Part shown: positions 17,323-27,547 of the stretch, one piece after another
Layout: every line of letters starts with the position of its first letter
How positions within the stretch are numbered: the first letter of the stretch is position 1
Assembly (NCBI RefSeq): GCF_016466415.2
Contig: NZ_CP066772.2
Span: 744,001 to 808,000 of the forward strand
Reading direction: 5' to 3'
Origin: Ralstonia pickettii
GTDB lineage: Bacteria > Pseudomonadota > Gammaproteobacteria > Burkholderiales > Burkholderiaceae
DNA length: 64,000 nucleotides
Made by a program: the position numbers and the translations under genes
Notes under the pieces: generated by a model
Database searches by the model: none
What the model saw: only the letters and a program-made list of their open reading frames with translations
Told to the model about the DNA's origin: nothing

Positions 17323-18219
17323 TTAGTTCTGCATGCCCCAGCGTTTGACGGTGCGGGCTTCCAGCGTGCGGAATACCAGGTTCTCTACCAGCAGGCCGAT
17401 GATGATCACCGTCAGCAGGCCGGCGAACACTTCGGGAATTTGCAGTTGGTTCTTGTTCTCGTAGATGTACCAGCCGAGGCCGCCCTGGCCGGAGCTGACG
17501 CCAAACACCAGTTCCGAGGCGATCAACGTGCGCCATGCGAAGGCCCAACCGATCTTCAGGCCAGTGAGGATGGACGGGAATGCGGCGGGGATCAGGATCT
17601 TCGTCAGGTATCCCATGCCGGAGAGCCCGTAGTTGCGGCCCACCATGCGCAGCGTGTTCGATACCGACAGGAAACCGGCATGCGTGTTGAGCGACACCGC
17701 CCACACCACCGAATGCACGATCACGAAGATCAGGCTGCCGTTGCCCAGGCCGAACCACACGAGGGCGATCGGCAGCAGCGCAATGGCGGGCAGCGGGTTG
17801 AACATGGCGGTGAGCGTTTCCAGGAAGTCCTGCCCGAGCCGGTTGCTGATGCCGAGCACGACCAGCGCGCAGGACAACGCCAAGCCGAGCGCGTAGCCTG
17901 CCAGCAGCGTTTGCATCGACGTGCCGATGCGAGCAAACAGCGTGCCGCTGGCTAGCCCAGCCCACAGCGCCTGCACGGTGTCGGAAAAAGTCGGCAGCAA
18001 GAGTGGGTTGTCGAGCCAGCGTGCGCCGCCTTCCCACACGAGTGCCAGAACGATGAGGATGACGAGCTTGCGCAGCCATGCCTGTTCGTACAAACGCTCG
18101 GCAATGGAGAGCGGTTTTTCGACCACGCCGATGCGCTCGAACGCCACGGGCGTGCTGTAGACGGGCGCACGGTTGCTGATGTCGGCGGTGGCCGGCATGG
18201 AAAGCGTTTCAGTCTGCAT
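17323..18219 (-). CDS. ABC importer permease, SsuC/TauC type
   Basis: A 298-residue inner-membrane protein with about six helices and the EAA loop of binding-protein-dependent permeases (AARTLIASELVFGVSSGQGGLGW region; NTLRMVGRNYGLSGMGYLTKILIPAAFPSI). ATG at 18219 has GGAGGA upstream and overlaps the end of the ATPase gene by 11 bases. It is the partner of the minus-strand ATPase and NMT1-type binding protein. Confidence 0.87.
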   Translation of the reverse strand: MQTETLSMPATADISNRAPVYSTPVAFERIGVVEKPLSIAERLYEQAWLRKLVILIVLALVWEGGARWLDNPLLLPTFSDTVQALWAGLASGTLFARIGTSMQTLLAGYALGLALSCALVVLGISNRLGQDFLETLTAMFNPLPAIALLPIALVWFGLGNGSLIFVIVHSVVWAVSLNTHAGFLSVSNTLRMVGRNYGLSGMGYLTKILIPAAFPSILTGLKIGWAFAWRTLIASELVFGVSSGQGGLGWYIYENKNQLQIPEVFAGLLTVIIIGLLVENLVFRTLEARTVKRWGMQN

Positions 18220-19003
18220 GGGTTTCCTCCACTGCGCGGGCGAACAGCATGTCGTGGATCTCGGCTTCGAGGGCTTTGAAGCGCTCCGGGTCATCATCGC
18301 CGCGCGCGAGGCTCGGCAGTTCGGCGCGTACCTGGCCGGGATGCGGAGAAAGGATCAGGATGCGGCTGCCGCAGCGGATCGCCTCCGGAATCGAGTGCGT
18401 GACGAACAGCACGGTGAAGCGCGTTTCGTCCCACAGCTGCAGCAACTCGTCCTGCATCTTGCGACGCGTGAGCGCGTCGAGAGCGGCGAAGGGCTCGTCC
18501 ATCAGCAGCACGTCGGGCTCCATCGCCATGCCGCGCGCAATCGCCACGCGTTGCTTCATCCCGCCCGACAGCATGTGCGGGTGATGGTCGGCAAACTTGG
18601 TGAGGTTGACCTTGTTGATGTAGTGCAGCGCGCGTTCCTCGGCTTCACGCGCGCCCAGCTTGCCCGTGGAGAGCAGCGGGAACAGCACGTTTTCTTTCAC
18701 GGTCTTCCACGGCAGGAGCTGGTCGAATTCCTGGAACACCATCATGCGATCCGGCCCCGGCTTCGTCACGGGCTGGCCCTTGAGACGGATCTCGCCCTCG
18801 GTGGGTGTGAGGTAGCCGCCGATGGCCTTGAGCAGTGTCGATTTACCGCAGCCCGACGGCCCGAGCAGGATGTAGCGCTCGCCGGGATAGACCTGGAAGT
18901 CGACGCGGTAAGTGGCCGTCACCAGATGCTGGCGTGTCTTGTACTGCAGCGTGACGCCTCGCACGTCCAGCAGCGGTGGGGCCGTCGATGCGTTGGCCTG
19001 CAT
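18209..19003 (-). CDS. ABC importer ATP-binding protein, SsuB/TauB type
   Basis: A 264-residue ATPase: Walker A GPSGCGKST (about residue 48), Q-loop VFQEFDQLLPWKTVKEN, signature LSGGMKQRVAIARG, Walker B VLLMDEPF and H-loop VTHSIPEAI. The sequence FDQLLPW is typical of the nitrate/sulfonate/taurine subfamily. ATG at 19003 is preceded by AGGAGA. It is followed by an overlapping permease gene and preceded by the GntR/UTRA gene 53 bases upstream. Confidence 0.9.
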   Translation of the reverse strand: MQANASTAPPLLDVRGVTLQYKTRQHLVTATYRVDFQVYPGERYILLGPSGCGKSTLLKAIGGYLTPTEGEIRLKGQPVTKPGPDRMMVFQEFDQLLPWKTVKENVLFPLLSTGKLGAREAEERALHYINKVNLTKFADHHPHMLSGGMKQRVAIARGMAMEPDVLLMDEPFAALDALTRRKMQDELLQLWDETRFTVLFVTHSIPEAIRCGSRILILSPHPGQVRAELPSLARGDDDPERFKALEAEIHDMLFARAVEETHAD

Positions 19004-19056
19004 GATGTTGTCTCCTGTGTGTGCTTTTGTCGGATTGGGTTGCAGCGTAGGCGGCG

Positions 19057-19779
19057 CTACCGGATATCCACGTGGTACCGGAAGTGCGCCGCCGCGCCGC
19101 GCGAGCGCCGCCATTCGAGCGGCACCCGGTCGTAGCCGCGCGCAACGCGTTCGATGACCATCACCGGATCGCCGGGCTGGATGCGCAACAGGCGCGCATA
19201 CGTTGCGTTGACGGCTTCGGCGGTGAGCGTTTCCTCGGCGCTGGCAATGATCTGGCCGCAGTGCGATTCGTACAGCGGATACAGCAGGTCGCCAAACGCG
19301 TCGAGTTCCAGCGTGGCGAGCGACGCAAAGCGGTCGTACGGCAACCAGATTTCTTCGGCCAGCATGGGTGCGCCATCCAGCAGGCGCAGCCGGGTCAGGC
19401 GAATGACCGGTGCGCCGGTTTCAATCTGCAGGCCTGCAGCCGGTGCCGACGGGGCATCCAGCACGTCCAGCTTGAGGATGCGGCTCTCAGGAATGCGCCG
19501 CTCGCCGCTTTCACTCTGGAAGCGGAAGAAGCGGAACAGGGAACTGGCAAAGCTGGCGCGTCGCACGAACGTGCCGCGGCCCTGGAAGCGTTCGAGCAGG
19601 CCCTCGGCGACCAAGACATCGACGGCTTTGCGGACGGTGCCGACCGCCACGTTGTACGTCTTGGCAAGCTCGGCTTCGGTCGGGATGGCGTCGCCCGGGC
19701 GCCAGTGCTGTTGGGCGATCTGCGCGGCCAGATCGTCGCGCAATTGCTGGTAGCGGGGCAGGCGGAGATCGGCGGGCAT
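19057..19779 (-). CDS. GntR-family (HutC/UTRA) transcriptional regulator
   Basis: A 240-residue regulator: N-terminal winged helix (LPRYQQLRDDLAAQIAQQHWRPGDAIPTEAELAKTYNVAVGTVRKAVDVL, about 8-58) and a C-terminal UTRA ligand domain (about 90-235, with PVIRLTRLRLLDGAPMLAEEIWLP). It is first in the ABC importer operon on the same strand, so it probably represses the importer until its ligand appears. Just upstream, GTCA and TGAC ends flank 14 bases at 19796-19817, a weak operator candidate. Confidence 0.86.
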   Translation of the reverse strand: MPADLRLPRYQQLRDDLAAQIAQQHWRPGDAIPTEAELAKTYNVAVGTVRKAVDVLVAEGLLERFQGRGTFVRRASFASSLFRFFRFQSESGERRIPESRILKLDVLDAPSAPAAGLQIETGAPVIRLTRLRLLDGAPMLAEEIWLPYDRFASLATLELDAFGDLLYPLYESHCGQIIASAEETLTAEAVNATYARLLRIQPGDPVMVIERVARGYDRVPLEWRRSRGAAAHFRYHVDIR

Positions 19780-19857
19780 GGGATATCGAACGTGGTCAAC
19801 TATTCATCTATATGACTCGACATTGTAGGGAGGTTGGGGGGCGGAGGGCATTACAGG

Positions 19858-19904
19858 AAAACCCGCAGGGCCCGGTCAGATCGACACGGGCCCTGCGGGT
19901 TTTT
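19858..19904. terminator. strong bidirectional rho-independent terminator
   Basis: A 17-bp arm with AAAACCCGCAGGGCCCG (19858-19874) pairs with CGGGCCCTGCGGGTTTT (19887-19903) across a 12-base loop. A-run and T-run flanks make it work in both directions. It closes the quinol nitric oxide reductase gene (minus strand, stop at 19927). Confidence 0.9.
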
Positions 19905-19926
19905 GGGAGGACTGCTGGATGAGGAA

Positions 19927-22203
19927 TTAACGCGTCGCGCGAGCCGAAGCCGGCAATGGCTCCATCTGTTGGGCCTTCGGACGGCGCAGCAGCCGCAGCG
20001 CATACCAGGCCAGCACAAGTGCACCGATGGCGAACACGATGTCACCCGGCACGCGCAGCCAGACCAGCGTTTCCATCACTTTCGAGTGCACCACTTCCGG
20101 CGAGCGGGCGTACCACATGCCCTTGGTGACACTCGCCCAGGCCTGATAGATGCCGGCCGGCAGCAGCGACATGAATACCATCATCGCCAAGCCGATGTTC
20201 AGGCCCCAGAACGCGGGCTTGAGCAGGCGATCGGCATGCAGGCTGCGCGCATACAGGCCGCGCAGGCAGAACAGCATCAGACCGATACCGAGCATGCCGT
20301 ACACCCCGAACAGTGCAGCGTGCCCGTGTGCGGCCGTCATGTTCAGACCTTGCACGTAGTACAGCGAAGCGGGCGGGTTGATGGCAAAGCCGAGCAGGCC
20401 GGCGCCGACGGTGTTCCAGAAGCCCACGGCCACGAAGCACAGCACGGGCCACTTGTATGCATTGAGCCACGGTGTGCCTTGCGTGCGGCGATAGTTCTGC
20501 AGCGCTTCGAGCCCGATCAGCGAAAGCGGCACCACTTCCAGCGCAGAGAACACTGCACCCACCGAGATGATCGAGGTCGGTGTCCCCGTGAAGTACAGGT
20601 GATGCAGCGTGCCCAGAATGCCGCCGGACAGGAACACGATCGTCTCGGCCACGATGGCGCGGTTGGCGCTGCTGGCGCGAATCAGGCCCAGGCGCGTGAA
20701 GATGAGCGCGATGACGGCGGTGGCGAACACTTCAAAGAAGCCCTCGACCCATAGGTGGACGAGCCACCAGCGCCAGTACTCGATCATCGAATAGTGCGTG
20801 TGTTGGCCCCACACCAGCGAAGTCGAATAGAACCCGCCGATGCAGGTGGCCGACAGGAACACCATGGCGATCAGGCCGCGCGATTCCGACGGCGTCTTCA
20901 GTGCCGGCCACAGGGCACGGCCCAGCAGCACGACCCAGAACAGCAGGCCGACAAACAGCAAGATTTGCCACACGCGGCCCATGCTGGTGTATTCCAGCCC
21001 CTGGTTACCGACCCAGAAGCCGAAGTCTGCACCGCGATGTTGCAGCGTGCCGAGCCAGCCGGTGGCGATGGACCCCACCACGATAAAGATCAGCGCCCAG
21101 AACAGCAGGTCAACGCCCAGCTTCTGGAACTTCGGTTCACGCCCCGACAGCAGCGGCGCAATGTACAGGCCCGTGGCCAGCCACGCCGTGGCAATCCACA
21201 GCACGCCAAGCTGCGTGTGCACGGTGCGGCTGATCACGTACGGCAGCACCTGCGCCAGCGGAATCCCGAAGAACGATTCACCTTCCACCGCATAGTGCGC
21301 GGTGATGGCGCCCATGCCGATCTGCACCAGCATCAGGCCGATCACGGCAAAGAAGTACTTGCGCGTGGCCTTCATCGACGGCGTGGCCACCACGTTGAGG
21401 AACGGATCGGCCGGCAGCGGCGCAGACTCCTCTTCATGCTTGCTGCTGCCGTGCAGCCACAGCATGGCGGCAATACCGCCCAGCAGCAGCACGATGCTGA
21501 CCATCGACCACACTGCGGCACCTCCGGTCATGGTGTTGCCCACCAGCGGTTCATGCGGCCAGTTGCTCGTATACGAGATGTCGGTCTCGCCTGGGCGGTC
21601 GGCAGCGGCGGCCCACGACGTCCAGAAGAAGAACGCCGCCAGGGCTTCACGATCGGCCGCCTCCGGCAGCACGCCGGTGGCCATGGCGTATTGATCGCGC
21701 AGCGTTGCCAGCGACGGATCGGTGCCGAACAGGGCCTCGAAGTGCTGGGCCACACCGCGGATGGCCTCTGCGCGCTCACGCGACACGGTCAGGATGTCGT
21801 GATTTGCGTCGTACGTATTGCGGCGCATTTCCTCCTTCACGCTGGCGTCGACGGCGGCTTGCTGCACGGTCGTCAACGGCGCATCGGTATCGAACTGCTG
21901 ATGCGCGCGGATGGCTTGCAGCGCTGTGGCTTCACGGTGCAGCCAATCGGCAGACCAGTCAGGTGCAACGTAGCTGCCGTGGCCCCAGACGGTGCCGAGC
22001 TGCTGGCCGCCGGCTGCCAGCCAGGCTTCCTGGCCGCGCTGGATCTGCTCACCGGTAAAGAGCACCTCGCCCACAGAGGTGACGACGGCATGCGGAATCG
22101 GCGGCGCTGCCAGATAGATCTGCCGGCCCAGATAGCCCAATGCCCCGAACGACAGGATGAAGATCAGGCCGAGCCACCGCCACAGCCTTTGATTGGTTTT
22201 CAT
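19927..22203 (-). CDS. norB: quinol-dependent nitric oxide reductase (qNor)
   Basis: A 758-residue inner-membrane enzyme reducing NO to N2O with electrons from quinol. The N-terminal extension after the first helix is a periplasmic cytochrome-c-like domain without heme motifs (about 35-215), which distinguishes qNor from cNor. About 13 further helices form the heme/iron core, with His-bearing segments such as SRTVHTQLGVLWIATAWL, VWGQHTHYSMIEYWRWWLVHLWVEG and HHLYFTGTP. ATG at 22203 follows AAGGAA. It is downstream of the DUF2249 gene on the same strand; a strong terminator follows. An NsrR-like box and an FNR/Dnr-like box lie upstream of the pair. Confidence 0.95.
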   Translation of the reverse strand: MKTNQRLWRWLGLIFILSFGALGYLGRQIYLAAPPIPHAVVTSVGEVLFTGEQIQRGQEAWLAAGGQQLGTVWGHGSYVAPDWSADWLHREATALQAIRAHQQFDTDAPLTTVQQAAVDASVKEEMRRNTYDANHDILTVSRERAEAIRGVAQHFEALFGTDPSLATLRDQYAMATGVLPEAADREALAAFFFWTSWAAAADRPGETDISYTSNWPHEPLVGNTMTGGAAVWSMVSIVLLLGGIAAMLWLHGSSKHEEESAPLPADPFLNVVATPSMKATRKYFFAVIGLMLVQIGMGAITAHYAVEGESFFGIPLAQVLPYVISRTVHTQLGVLWIATAWLATGLYIAPLLSGREPKFQKLGVDLLFWALIFIVVGSIATGWLGTLQHRGADFGFWVGNQGLEYTSMGRVWQILLFVGLLFWVVLLGRALWPALKTPSESRGLIAMVFLSATCIGGFYSTSLVWGQHTHYSMIEYWRWWLVHLWVEGFFEVFATAVIALIFTRLGLIRASSANRAIVAETIVFLSGGILGTLHHLYFTGTPTSIISVGAVFSALEVVPLSLIGLEALQNYRRTQGTPWLNAYKWPVLCFVAVGFWNTVGAGLLGFAINPPASLYYVQGLNMTAAHGHAALFGVYGMLGIGLMLFCLRGLYARSLHADRLLKPAFWGLNIGLAMMVFMSLLPAGIYQAWASVTKGMWYARSPEVVHSKVMETLVWLRVPGDIVFAIGALVLAWYALRLLRRPKAQQMEPLPASARATR

Positions 22204-22235
22204 GACAAGGTTCCTTGCAGGATGCAATCGGAAAT

Positions 22236-22526
22236 TCAGGCGCCACCACCGCAACCACCGCAGCAGTGGCCGGCACTGGCGGCAGACGCCACCTTGGTGA
22301 TGGCAACGCGCCACGTGCCTGGGCCGCGCTCAAGGTAGTCCCAGGAAAACTGCCCCGGGCGCTCGACTTGAAACTGCGACTGCAGGGGGCGCGGATCGTG
22401 ATCGTTGATCAGCTCCAGGCTCTGCCCGATGCCGAGTTCCCCAAAGGCGGAGAAGATCAGCGGATGGCGCTCGCGCGGCGCCAGCACGCGGAGGTCGAGC
22501 TGGATGGTGGAGGCGGACTGTGTCAT
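22236..22526 (-). CDS. DUF2249-family protein, denitrification-associated
   Basis: A 96-residue protein with the DUF2249 fold signature (LDLRVLAPRERHPLIFSAFGELGIGQSLELINDHDPRPLQSQF and WDYLERGPGTWRVAITK) and a C-terminal Cys/His/Gly-rich tail (GHCCGGCGGG), possibly a metal site. DUF2249 proteins are often encoded beside hemerythrin-like or NO-reduction genes. It is 32 bases upstream of norB on the same strand, so they are almost surely co-transcribed. ATG at 22526 follows GAGGGA. Confidence 0.83.
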   Translation of the reverse strand: MTQSASTIQLDLRVLAPRERHPLIFSAFGELGIGQSLELINDHDPRPLQSQFQVERPGQFSWDYLERGPGTWRVAITKVASAASAGHCCGGCGGGA

Positions 22527-22556
22527 GGGGATTCCCTCTGTGGGTGTCGCATCAAA

Positions 22557-22579
22557 AAGATGCATTAAGGATGCAACTA
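22557..22579. promoter_or_regulatory. NsrR-like operator
   Basis: The sequence contains TGCAT-TAAGG-ATGCA (22561-22575). The left part AAGATGCAT matches the published NsrR half-site and the 5-base spacing is right; the outer right flank (AACTA) deviates. It lies about 31 bases upstream of the DUF2249-norB operon, where an NO-sensing repressor is expected. Confidence 0.5.
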
Positions 22580-22606
22580 TATTAGTGAGTGAAATCCCCG
22601 GTGTTA

Positions 22607-22620
22607 TTGATGTATGTCAG
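22607..22620. promoter_or_regulatory. FNR/Dnr-type anaerobox
   Basis: TTGAT-GTAT-GTCAG (22607-22620) matches the TTGAT-N4-ATCAA / Dnr TTGAT-N4-GTCAA pattern at nine of ten informative positions. It lies between norB (minus) and nirK (plus), suggesting anaerobic or NO-dependent activation of one or both. Confidence 0.55.
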
Positions 22621-22740
22621 ATGCTTGTTTTATGGGTATCTTGAGTCGCAAATCAGGCCACGGCTGGGCTTGCGTGCCACGCGGTGGGGTGGATGTGCCG
22701 GTCGGGGCGGGTTTTCGTTTGCGCTGTATCAAAGCCCTAA

Positions 22741-24297
<1,557 letters not shown>

Positions 24298-24313
24298 GCG
24301 GATCCGCACAACC

Positions 24314-25105
24314 ATGTCCCGCCTGACCTCGCACATTGCTGCCATGTTGATGGCGCTGGCCAGTGCAACCGTACACGGGGCCACCTATGTGCGGTTGCCC
24401 GGCGGCGACTTCGACAGCGTGCTGCCTCAGAACGCGCCGGGGCAGCCGCAGCGGGTGCGCATCGAGCCGTTTGAGCTGCGCTCCACGCCCGTCACCATCG
24501 GCGAGTTCCAGGCCTTCGTGCAACGCCACGAGGCCTGGCAGCGTGGCCGTGTGCCGCAAGTCTTTGCCGGTAAGGCCTACCTTGCCGACTGGGCCGATGC
24601 GACGCACGCCGATGCGCAGGCGTCGCCGCAAGCGCCGGTGACCGGCGTGAGCTGGTTTGCCGCCCGTGCCTATTGCGAAAACGAAGGCGCTCGGCTGCCG
24701 ACATGGCTGGAATGGGAATCCGCCGCCGCGGCCGACGCCACACGCACAGACGCCCGCGACGACCCGCAATGGGCACAACGCATTCTCGGCTGGTACGAGC
24801 GGCCCGCCACGCGTGTGTTGCCACCAGTGGGCGGTCCAGCGGATGTCCATGGCGTGCGCGATATGCACGGTCTGATCTGGGAATGGGTCGACGATTTCAA
24901 CGCACTGTTCATTGCCGGAGACAGCCGCACCCAGGGCGACCCCGACAAGCAGAAATTCTGCGGCGCCGGTGCCATCAGCATCGTCCGCCGCGACAGCTAC
25001 GCCGTGCTGATGCGCGTGGCGTTGCTGTCTTCCCTTGAAGGCGCAGACGCCACAGGCAGCCTCGGCTTTCGCTGCGCCCGATCCCTCAATGGAGATCATC
25101 CATGA
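24314..25105 (+). CDS. nirV: NirV, formylglycine-generating-enzyme-like protein
   Basis: A 263-residue exported protein: signal peptide (about 1-22, ending VHGATY), then a SUMF1/FGE-like domain with YVRLPGGDFDSVLP, TPVTIGEFQAFV, PVTGVSWFAARAYCENEGARLPTWLEWESAA, HGLIWEWVDDF and LGFRCARS. This is the NirV family that follows nirK in many denitrifiers. Its exact role is undecided. The two-Cys catalytic pair of true sulfatase activators is not evident. It starts 16 bases after nirK and its stop overlaps the SCO gene start by 4 bases. Confidence 0.88.
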   Translation: MSRLTSHIAAMLMALASATVHGATYVRLPGGDFDSVLPQNAPGQPQRVRIEPFELRSTPVTIGEFQAFVQRHEAWQRGRVPQVFAGKAYLADWADATHADAQASPQAPVTGVSWFAARAYCENEGARLPTWLEWESAAAADATRTDARDDPQWAQRILGWYERPATRVLPPVGGPADVHGVRDMHGLIWEWVDDFNALFIAGDSRTQGDPDKQKFCGAGAISIVRRDSYAVLMRVALLSSLEGADATGSLGFRCARSLNGDHP

Positions 25106-25686
25106 TGTTCACGACTTTTATCCGGCGCGCCTTTGTGGTGCTCCTGCTGGCCGGCGCAACAGCCGGTGCCCATGCTGCGGGGCCAGCGCCCTCGGCCTCG
25201 CTGTATCAATCCGATGTGGCGCTGACCGACCAGAACGGCCGCGTCTTTCACCTGGCGGATCTGCGCGGCGAGCCGGTGCTGGTGAGCATGTTCTATGCGT
25301 CGTGCCAGATGGTCTGCCCGATGATCTTCGAGACCATTCGCGCGACCCTGGCCAAGGGCGGCAAGCCCGCGCACGATGGTGTGCGGGTGCTGATGGTGAC
25401 GGTCGACCCCGAACGTGATTCCGTTGCGGCGCTCAAGAAGACGGCCAGCGCGCATGGCGCCGACGACCGCTGGCAAGTCGCCCGCGCAAACGCCAGCGGC
25501 ACGCGCGAGGTGGCGGCGCTGCTGGGCGTACAGTACCGACGCTTGGCAGATGGCGATTTCAACCATTCGAGCACGATCCTGCTGCTGGACGCAGAAGGGC
25601 GCATCAACGCGCGCACCAATACGCTGGGCGCGGTCGATCCGAAACTGGTGGATGCGATGCGCAAGCTGGTGGCGGCGCAGCGCTAA
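25102..25686 (+). CDS. SCO1/SenC/PrrC-family copper chaperone
   Basis: A 194-residue exported thioredoxin-fold protein: signal peptide (about 1-26), copper-binding CQMVC (Cys68, Cys72) and His155 (FNHSS). The family delivers copper to, or keeps thiols reduced in, cytochrome oxidases; beside nirK the likely client is the nitrite reductase copper sites. Translation is coupled to nirV through an ATGA overlap. It ends the operon and converges on the FAH-family gene. Confidence 0.88.
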   Translation: MMFTTFIRRAFVVLLLAGATAGAHAAGPAPSASLYQSDVALTDQNGRVFHLADLRGEPVLVSMFYASCQMVCPMIFETIRATLAKGGKPAHDGVRVLMVTVDPERDSVAALKKTASAHGADDRWQVARANASGTREVAALLGVQYRRLADGDFNHSSTILLLDAEGRINARTNTLGAVDPKLVDAMRKLVAAQR

Positions 25687-25704
25687 GCGCGCCGCGCCGC
25701 ATGC

Positions 25705-26553
25705 TTAGGCTTTGGTGTAGGCGACGACCGTCTGCATCTGCTCGCCAAGGCCGTCGATGCCCAGGCGCATGGTATCGCCGGCCTTGAGATAGCGCGGGGG
25801 CTTCGCTCCCATGCCGACACCGGGCGGCGTGCCGGTGCAAATGAGGTCGCCCGGGTGCAGCGTCATGAAACGGCTGACGTAGCTCACCAGATGCGCCACG
25901 CCAAATACCATGGTGGCGGTGTTGCCCCGCTGCGCACGTTCATCATTGACGTCGAGCCACAGGCCAAGCGCTTGCGGGTCGGGCACTTCGTCACGCGTGA
26001 CCAGCCACGGCCCGACGGGGCAGAAGGTGTCGCAGCCCTTGCCCTTGTCCCACGTGCCGCCGCGCTCAAGCTGAAACTCGCGCTCGGATACATCGTTCAC
26101 CACGCAGTAGCCGGCCACATGTGAGAGCGCTGCTTCGCGGGAAACATCGCTCGCCGTCTTGCCGATCACCACACCGAGCTCGACCTCCCAGTCGGTCTTT
26201 TCCGAGCCGCGCGGCAGCATGACGGCATCGTTGGGGCCGTTCAGTGCGCTGTTGGCCTTGAGAAAGATGATGGGTTCAGCGGGTGGCGGCAAGCCGGCCT
26301 CGGCTGCGTGATCGGCATAGTTCAGGCCGATCGCGATGATTTTGCCGATGCCCGTCCATGGCACACCAAAACGGGCATCCGGCAGCACCGGTAAGCTCGC
26401 CATGTCGACGCCTGCGAGTCGCGCGAGGGCGGCATCAGACAACTGCTGCGGCCCCAGCTCGCTGACCACGCCTGACAGGTCGCGCACGCGGCCTTGCGTA
26501 TCGATCAGGCCCGGACGTTCTGCGCCGGGTGCGCCTACGCGTACGAGTTTCAT
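25705..26553 (-). CDS. fumarylacetoacetate hydrolase (FAH) family enzyme
   Basis: A 282-residue enzyme with the FAH fold in residues about 70-280. The metal ligands are visible: Glu123 and Glu125 (DWEVELGVVIG) and Asp154 (VVNDVSERE), plus GTPPGVGMG near the C-terminus. FAH relatives include acylpyruvate hydrolases, 2-keto-acid hydratases/decarboxylases and ureidoglycolate lyase-like proteins. It shares a 4-base overlap with the GntR gene upstream and is divergent from the MFS/AMDase/dihydropyrimidinase operon, so it likely handles a late intermediate there. Confidence 0.85.
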   Translation of the reverse strand: MKLVRVGAPGAERPGLIDTQGRVRDLSGVVSELGPQQLSDAALARLAGVDMASLPVLPDARFGVPWTGIGKIIAIGLNYADHAAEAGLPPPAEPIIFLKANSALNGPNDAVMLPRGSEKTDWEVELGVVIGKTASDVSREAALSHVAGYCVVNDVSEREFQLERGGTWDKGKGCDTFCPVGPWLVTRDEVPDPQALGLWLDVNDERAQRGNTATMVFGVAHLVSYVSRFMTLHPGDLICTGTPPGVGMGAKPPRYLKAGDTMRLGIDGLGEQMQTVVAYTKA

Positions 26554-27293
26554 TGCGCTCCTTTCTTGGGGGATTCCTTGGTTGATCGGGTTGTGCGGCT
26601 GGCCTCGGCGAGGCTGTTTGCCACGACGCTCAGCACTTCCTTGGCGGTGTTCTCGGAGTGGTGCCGCAGCACTTGTGCAAGGCGCGGGCGCCCTGGCTCG
26701 CGAAGGGCGGCCATGATGGCTTCGTGTTCTTCGTGCGATTCCTGCCAGCGCAGCATGTCCGCGTTGGCTGCGCCGCGCGCGCGGTGCACCTTGCTCATCA
26801 ACGCCGCATAAATGCCGGCCAGTACGGGGTTGGCTGTGCCGTCGATGATGAGTTGATGAATTTCCTGGTTGATGCGGAAGTACTCGGTGCGCCGGCCTGC
26901 TGCGTGCGCGTCGAGCATCGCCTGGTGCCTGCGTTCCAGGCGCGCCAGAGCCACCTCGGACAGACGGGCCGCCGCCAGTTCTCCTGCCGTGAATTCCAGC
27001 CCATGCAGCGTTTCGAAGGTCGCGCGCAGTTCATCGAGATCGAGCGGCGCAACGCGGTAGCCGATGTACTGACGATGCAGCACCAGACCCTCGGCCACCA
27101 ACACCTTGAGCGCCTCGCGCAGCGGCGTCTTGGAGACATCGAACATTTCACAGAATGCACGCTCGTCGATACGGGCGCCGGGCGGCAATTCGCCTTCTTC
27201 GATGAGGGTGCGCAGACGCGAGGCGATTTCGGCCGACATGCCGAGCGTGCGCAGGCGAGGGGATTGGAGCAGCGGTTGGGTCACAGACGTCAC
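26550..27293 (-). CDS. GntR-family (FCD/FadR subfamily) transcriptional regulator
   Basis: About 247 residues with a winged-helix N-terminus (SAEIASRLRTLIEEGELPPGARIDERAFCEMFDVSKTPLREALKVLVAEG) and an all-helical FCD domain with a probable metal/ligand site (His-containing LHGLEFTAGE, NQEIHQLIIDG, HEEHEAIMAAL). The start is uncertain: the frame is open to 27437; GTG at 27293 or 27284 or ATG at 27239 are possible and none has a clear ribosome site. It is translationally coupled to the FAH gene and divergent from the transporter operon, whose promoter contains a palindrome it may bind. Confidence 0.82.
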   Translation of the reverse strand: MTSVTQPLLQSPRLRTLGMSAEIASRLRTLIEEGELPPGARIDERAFCEMFDVSKTPLREALKVLVAEGLVLHRQYIGYRVAPLDLDELRATFETLHGLEFTAGELAAARLSEVALARLERRHQAMLDAHAAGRRTEYFRINQEIHQLIIDGTANPVLAGIYAALMSKVHRARGAANADMLRWQESHEEHEAIMAALREPGRPRLAQVLRHHSENTAKEVLSVVANSLAEASRTTRSTKESPKKGAQ

Positions 27294-27378
27294 CAGAATG
27301 GGGAAGATGCACCACAAAAGGCTATCACACACCGATATTGTGCTTTTTGTTTTCAATAAAATCAATAACTTACAGATG

Positions 27379-27407
27379 TTGTAATTACAGATTACGTATC
27401 CTATACT
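27379..27407 (+). promoter_or_regulatory. sigma-70 promoter with overlapping palindrome, GntR operator candidate
   Basis: TTGTAA (27379-27384), a 17-base spacer and TATACT (27402-27407) make a good sigma-70 promoter for the MFS operon, the best in the window. A perfect palindrome TGTAATTACA (27380-27389) overlaps the -35, so a bound repressor would block polymerase. A GC-rich hairpin (GGGAGG at 27470 against CCTCCC at 27496) follows in the leader. Confidence 0.6.
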
Positions 27408-27547
27408 CAGCCACGTTGCGCAACACAAACCAATCAAATCGACTCAGGAGGTCGTTTCGGTGGGCGAAGGCGGGAGGATCGGCGTCAAGACCGGCCTCCC
27501 AGCCCGCTTCTCGAAAGGGCTTTCCGAGCTACCAGGAGACACGCGTA

